From NCBI GenBank assembly GCA_023231075.1, contig JALNWC010000063.1, forward strand, positions 1 to 9,745: 9,745 nt of DNA, written 5' to 3'. Position numbers and translations under genes: made by a program. Under the pieces are notes generated by a model, which saw nothing but the letters and a program-made list of their open reading frames with translations, was not told the origin of the DNA and made no database searches. Positions within the stretch are counted from its first letter, which is position 1, and every line of letters starts with the position of its first letter. Positions 7,537 to 9,745 of the stretch are shown here, in pieces. Source of the DNA: Rhodoferax sp. GTDB lineage: Bacteria > Pseudomonadota > Gammaproteobacteria > Burkholderiales > Burkholderiaceae_C.

Positions 7537-7795
7537 AAAGTTCGAGCAACAGTTTGACGAAAATATCGACCTGACCGCTTCCTTGGACTTGTCCAAAGCA
7601 AAGCGTGTGCTCCAGGAGCAGAAACGCGTCAATGTTGATTTTCCAACCTGGATGATTGACTCTTTGGATAAAGAAGCCAGCAAACTCGGGGTAACAAGGC
7701 AGTCGGTGATCAAGATTTGGCTTGCTGAACGTCTTGAAGCAAGCGCTTCCAACTTGCCGTTTCAACGGAACCGCCCGGGTGCCGCGCACCGCTGA
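7526..7795 (+). CDS. brnA: BrnA/CopG-type antitoxin, ribbon-helix-helix
   Basis: This 89-residue protein should bind and neutralise BrnT and repress the operon. The ribbon-helix-helix region spans about residues 34-72: the beta strand RVNVDFP (34-40), then WMIDSLDKEASKLGVTRQS and a second helix ending WLAERLE. The N-terminal segment, with DLSKAKR (21-27), is the acidic/basic linker typical of CopG-antitoxin (BrnA-like) proteins that pair with BrnT. A GAGGTG ribosome-binding site at 7513-7518 lies inside brnT, 7 bases before the ATG, so the antitoxin has a much better initiation signal than the toxin. The last 17 or so residues (after about 72) are a polar, Arg-rich tail beyond the usual end of the fold and may vary between relatives. 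Confidence 0.85.
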   Translation: MKAKKFEQQFDENIDLTASLDLSKAKRVLQEQKRVNVDFPTWMIDSLDKEASKLGVTRQSVIKIWLAERLEASASNLPFQRNRPGAAHR

Positions 7796-7822
7796 TTTCA
7801 CCTTGATTGACAGTCTGCTGAA

Positions 7823-7862
7823 GAACCGGTTGACCGCAATCAGAGCTTGATTCAACCGGTTC
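7823..7862 (+). repeat. Strong hairpin between brnA and recO
   Basis: GAACCGGTTG (7823-7832) and CAACCGGTTC (7853-7862) are perfectly complementary over 10 bp. Inside them, AATCA (7838-7842) pairs with TGATT (7848-7852) around a GAGCT loop, leaving ACCGC as a one-sided bulge. Each outer arm also contains the self-palindrome AACCGGTT, the two copies lying 30 bases apart. No T-run follows on either strand, so a classical terminator is unlikely. It could be an attenuating or mRNA-stabilising structure, or a pair of binding sites about three helical turns apart. The function is unknown. Confidence 0.6.
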
Positions 7863-7894
7863 CGCAAAAGCCCAATGATGATGAATTCCTGTTA

Positions 7895-8644
7895 ATGGCC
7901 ACCAAGCGCATTTCTGACGAACCGGCCTTTGTGCTGCACCGCTACGACTGGAGCGAGACCAGCCTGATTCTGGAGGTCTTTACCCGTCACCACGGCCGCA
8001 TGGCGCTGGTGGCCAAGGGCGTGAAGCGGCCCAGTTCCAGCTTTCGTCCCATTTTGCTGCCGCTGCAGCCGCTGCACCTGGCTTTTGGCGGCGATGCCGA
8101 AATCAAAACCCTGAAAGCCGCCGAGTGGCAGGGCGGTCATGTCATGCCCACCGGCGACGCGCTGATGTCGGGCTACTACCTCAATGAACTGCTGCTGCTG
8201 CTGCTGGCGCGCGAAGACCCGCACCCGGTGCTGTTTGACGTCTATGCCGGGGTCGTGCAGATCATTGCCAGCGAACACGGCGAGGTGCTGGAAGCGGCCC
8301 TGCGCGCCTTTGAATTGCTGCTGCTGCGCGAAATTGGCCTGCTGCCGCTGTTGGATGCCCAGACCATGACGCTGTTGGCGCTGCATCCTGATGAACATTA
8401 CAGCCTGGTGCCCGAAGGCGGTTTGCGTCAGGCCAACGCCAACGACCGTAGCAGCCTGAGCGGCGCCCAGTGGACGGCGCTGCAGCAAGTGCTGGGTGAG
8501 CGCGTGCCCCTGACCACTGTGTTGCGCGCCTGCGCCGAGGTGGCCAGCGCGCTCAAGCCCCAATTGCGCACGCTGCTCAATTACCATTGCGGGGTGCCCA
8601 GTCTTCGCACCCGGCAAATGATGATCGATCTGCAAAGCTTATGA
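7895..8644 (+). CDS. recO: DNA repair protein RecO
   Basis: RecO works with RecR and RecF to load RecA onto SSB-coated single-stranded DNA in the RecFOR gap-repair pathway. The 249 residues are near the usual length (242 in E. coli). The N-terminal OB-fold segment contains the family pattern EPAFVLHRYDWSETSLILEV (8-27) and KGVKRPSSSF. The helical C-terminal part includes SGYYLNELLLLLL and ends with LRTLLNYHCGVPSLRTRQM. The ATG at 7895 matches the expected N-terminus (MATKRISDEP); an in-frame TTG at 7847 would add 16 residues and lies in the hairpin loop. There is no good ribosome-binding site before 7895. Its TGA overlaps the pdxJ ATG. Six consecutive CTG codons at 8189-8206 encode the Leu run. 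Confidence 0.95.
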   Translation: MATKRISDEPAFVLHRYDWSETSLILEVFTRHHGRMALVAKGVKRPSSSFRPILLPLQPLHLAFGGDAEIKTLKAAEWQGGHVMPTGDALMSGYYLNELLLLLLAREDPHPVLFDVYAGVVQIIASEHGEVLEAALRAFELLLLREIGLLPLLDAQTMTLLALHPDEHYSLVPEGGLRQANANDRSSLSGAQWTALQQVLGERVPLTTVLRACAEVASALKPQLRTLLNYHCGVPSLRTRQMMIDLQSL

Positions 8645-9399
8645 AAACTACTTCTTTGTCCGTCAACCTCAACAAGGTGGCGCTGGTGCGCAACACCCGG
8701 CATTTGGGGATTCCCAGCGTCACGCGCGCGGCCACGCTGTGCCTGCAGGCCGGTGCCCAGGGCATCACCGTGCACCCGCGCCCCGACGAGCGCCACATTC
8801 GGGCCAGCGACGTGCCCGAGTTGGCCACCTTGCTCAAGGACTGGCCCGACCGTGAATACAACATCGAAGGCAATCCGCTGCACAACCTGATGGACGTGGT
8901 GGGCCAATTGGTGGCGCAGCAGCTGCCGGTGCACCAGGTCACCTTTGTGCCCGACGCGCAAGGCCAGTTCACCAGCGACCATGGCTGGACCTTCCCGGCC
9001 GATGCGCCGGTGTTGAAGCCGCTGATCGACCAGGCCCACGGCTGGGGCCTGCGCGTGAGCCTGTTCATGGACGCCGACGCAAACGCCATGGCGGCTGCCA
9101 AGGCCGTGGGTGCCGATCGGGTCGAGCTCTACACCGAGCCCTATGCCGCCGCCTGGGGCACGCCCGATCAGGCGGCGCAACTGGCACGCTTCGCCCAAGC
9201 CGCCCAGGCGGCGCTGGACGCGGGGCTGGAAGTGAACGCCGGCCACGACCTGAACCGTGACAACCTCACCGCCTTCATCGCCCAGGTGCCGGGAGTGAGC
9301 GAGGTGTCCATTGGTCACGCGCTGATCGCCGATGCGCTGGAGCTGGGCTACAGCGCCACCGTCAAGGACTACCTGCGCTGCATTCGTGAAGCCGCATGA
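8641..9399 (+). CDS. pdxJ: Pyridoxine 5'-phosphate synthase
   Basis: PdxJ condenses 1-deoxyxylulose 5-phosphate with the PdxA product (aminoacetone 3-phosphate) to make pyridoxine 5'-phosphate, the last ring-forming step of the DXP-dependent vitamin B6 pathway. The 252-residue TIM-barrel protein begins SLSVNLNKVALVRNTR (5-20). It has catalytic-type residues H45 (in TVHPRPDERHIR), E76 (in NIEGN) and H202 (in NAGHDLN). The HPRPDERHI loop differs from the HLREDRRHI type of E. coli; it is a known second form of the family and not a defect. The start at 8641 overlaps the recO stop as ATGA, with a weak ribosome-binding site, so translation is probably coupled. The stop overlaps acpS in the same way. 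Confidence 0.97.
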   Translation: MKTTSLSVNLNKVALVRNTRHLGIPSVTRAATLCLQAGAQGITVHPRPDERHIRASDVPELATLLKDWPDREYNIEGNPLHNLMDVVGQLVAQQLPVHQVTFVPDAQGQFTSDHGWTFPADAPVLKPLIDQAHGWGLRVSLFMDADANAMAAAKAVGADRVELYTEPYAAAWGTPDQAAQLARFAQAAQAALDAGLEVNAGHDLNRDNLTAFIAQVPGVSEVSIGHALIADALELGYSATVKDYLRCIREAA

Positions 9400-9745
9400 T
9401 CTACGGCATTGGCACCGACATCTGCGACGTGCGCCGCATCCAGGCCAGCCTGGATCGCCACGGGGAACGCTTTGCGCAGAAAATTCTCAGTGCGGGTGAG
9501 CTGTCCACCTGGCGCGCGCGCAGCCAGCGCTGGCCCGAGCGCGGTGTGCGCTACCTGGCCACCCGTTTCAGCGCCAAGGAGGCCTTCAGCAAAGCCATCG
9601 GACTGGGCATGCGCATGCCCATGACCTGGCGCCTCTGTGAAGTGGGCAAGCTGGCCAGCGGTCAGCCGCATATCGTGTTGCACGGCGAACTCAAAACCTG
9701 GTTCGAGGCCAAATCCTTAAGCGCCCACATCAGCGTGACCGACGA
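9396..9745 (+). CDS. acpS: Holo-[acyl-carrier-protein] synthase, 3' end beyond window
   Basis: AcpS transfers the 4'-phosphopantetheine arm from CoA to a serine of apo-ACP, activating it for fatty acid synthesis. The 116 complete codons visible include the two Mg-binding family motifs: GTDICDVRRI (6-15, with D8) and RFSAKEAFSKAIG (57-69, with E62). The visible end reads SAHISVTD, the conserved strand near the C-terminus, so only about 10-20 codons are missing. The ATG overlaps the pdxJ stop as ATGA. The pdxJ-acpS order is standard in proteobacteria. Confidence 0.95.
   Translation, partial: MIYGIGTDICDVRRIQASLDRHGERFAQKILSAGELSTWRARSQRWPERGVRYLATRFSAKEAFSKAIGLGMRMPMTWRLCEVGKLASGQPHIVLHGELKTWFEAKSLSAHISVTD

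Noticed and set aside
1807..7802. TTTCACC direct repeat at 1807-1813 and 7796-7802, flanking the island like a target-site duplication
   Set aside because: A 7-base match between two flanks of about 100 bases each is likely by chance, and no transposase or terminal inverted repeats accompany it.
7807..7812. Consensus TTGACA as a -35 box for recO
   Set aside because: No acceptable -10 hexamer is found 16-18 bases downstream; that position is occupied by the hairpin arm.
7454..7867. 137-codon minus-strand frame opposite brnTA
   Set aside because: It overlaps two recognisable plus-strand genes entirely and matches no family I know.
8189..8206. Six CTG repeats as a phase-variable tract in recO
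   Set aside because: They encode a Leu run that fits the helical core of RecO; a triplet repeat would not shift the frame, and six copies are ordinary for GC-rich Leu-rich coding sequence.

Overview
The window looks like a Burkholderiales (Comamonadaceae-type) betaproteobacterial chromosome. It is GC-rich, and its two ends carry the conserved order DUF4845 - rnc - era ... recO - pdxJ - acpS, which in this group is normally one tight run of same-strand genes. Protein features such as the long N-terminal extension of Era and the HPRPDERHI form of PdxJ fit this. The family-level placement is an inference from gene order and protein character, not from a search.

Layout. Bases 1-1791 hold the last 21 codons of a DUF4845-type membrane protein, then rnc (RNase III) and era (ribosome-assembly GTPase), joined by an ATGA overlap. 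Bases 7895-9745 hold recO, pdxJ and a window-truncated acpS, again joined by ATGA overlaps. Between era and recO lie about 6.1 kb that do not belong to this operon. From left to right they are: a 19/21-match inverted repeat just after era; about 450 bases without a convincing gene; one very long minus-strand gene (about 1,530-1,552 residues) facing era; about 240 bases without a convincing gene; a plus-strand BrnT/BrnA toxin-antitoxin pair; and a strong hairpin just before recO.

The long gene is the most interesting object. Its product reads as four modules: (1) an N-terminal PD-(D/E)XK nuclease-like domain of the DUF4297/Cap4 type, (2) a long alpha-helical TPR-like array, (3) a segment that aligns by eye with the C-terminal RNA-polymerase-binding domain of GreA/GreB, and (4) a PIN-like RNase domain followed by a helical C-terminal region. 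I see no P-loop NTPase. The combination suggests an uncharacterised, possibly antiviral, nuclease that may dock on RNA polymerase. Placed beside a toxin-antitoxin pair inside a disrupted housekeeping operon, it looks like a small acquired defence island.

How the parts may work together. BrnT (RNase toxin) and BrnA (antitoxin and repressor) form their own operon, with a TATAAT box embedded in a palindrome that touches the toxin start codon. Because the island separates recO-pdxJ-acpS from the upstream operon promoter, these three genes probably depend on read-through from brnTA or on a local promoter.
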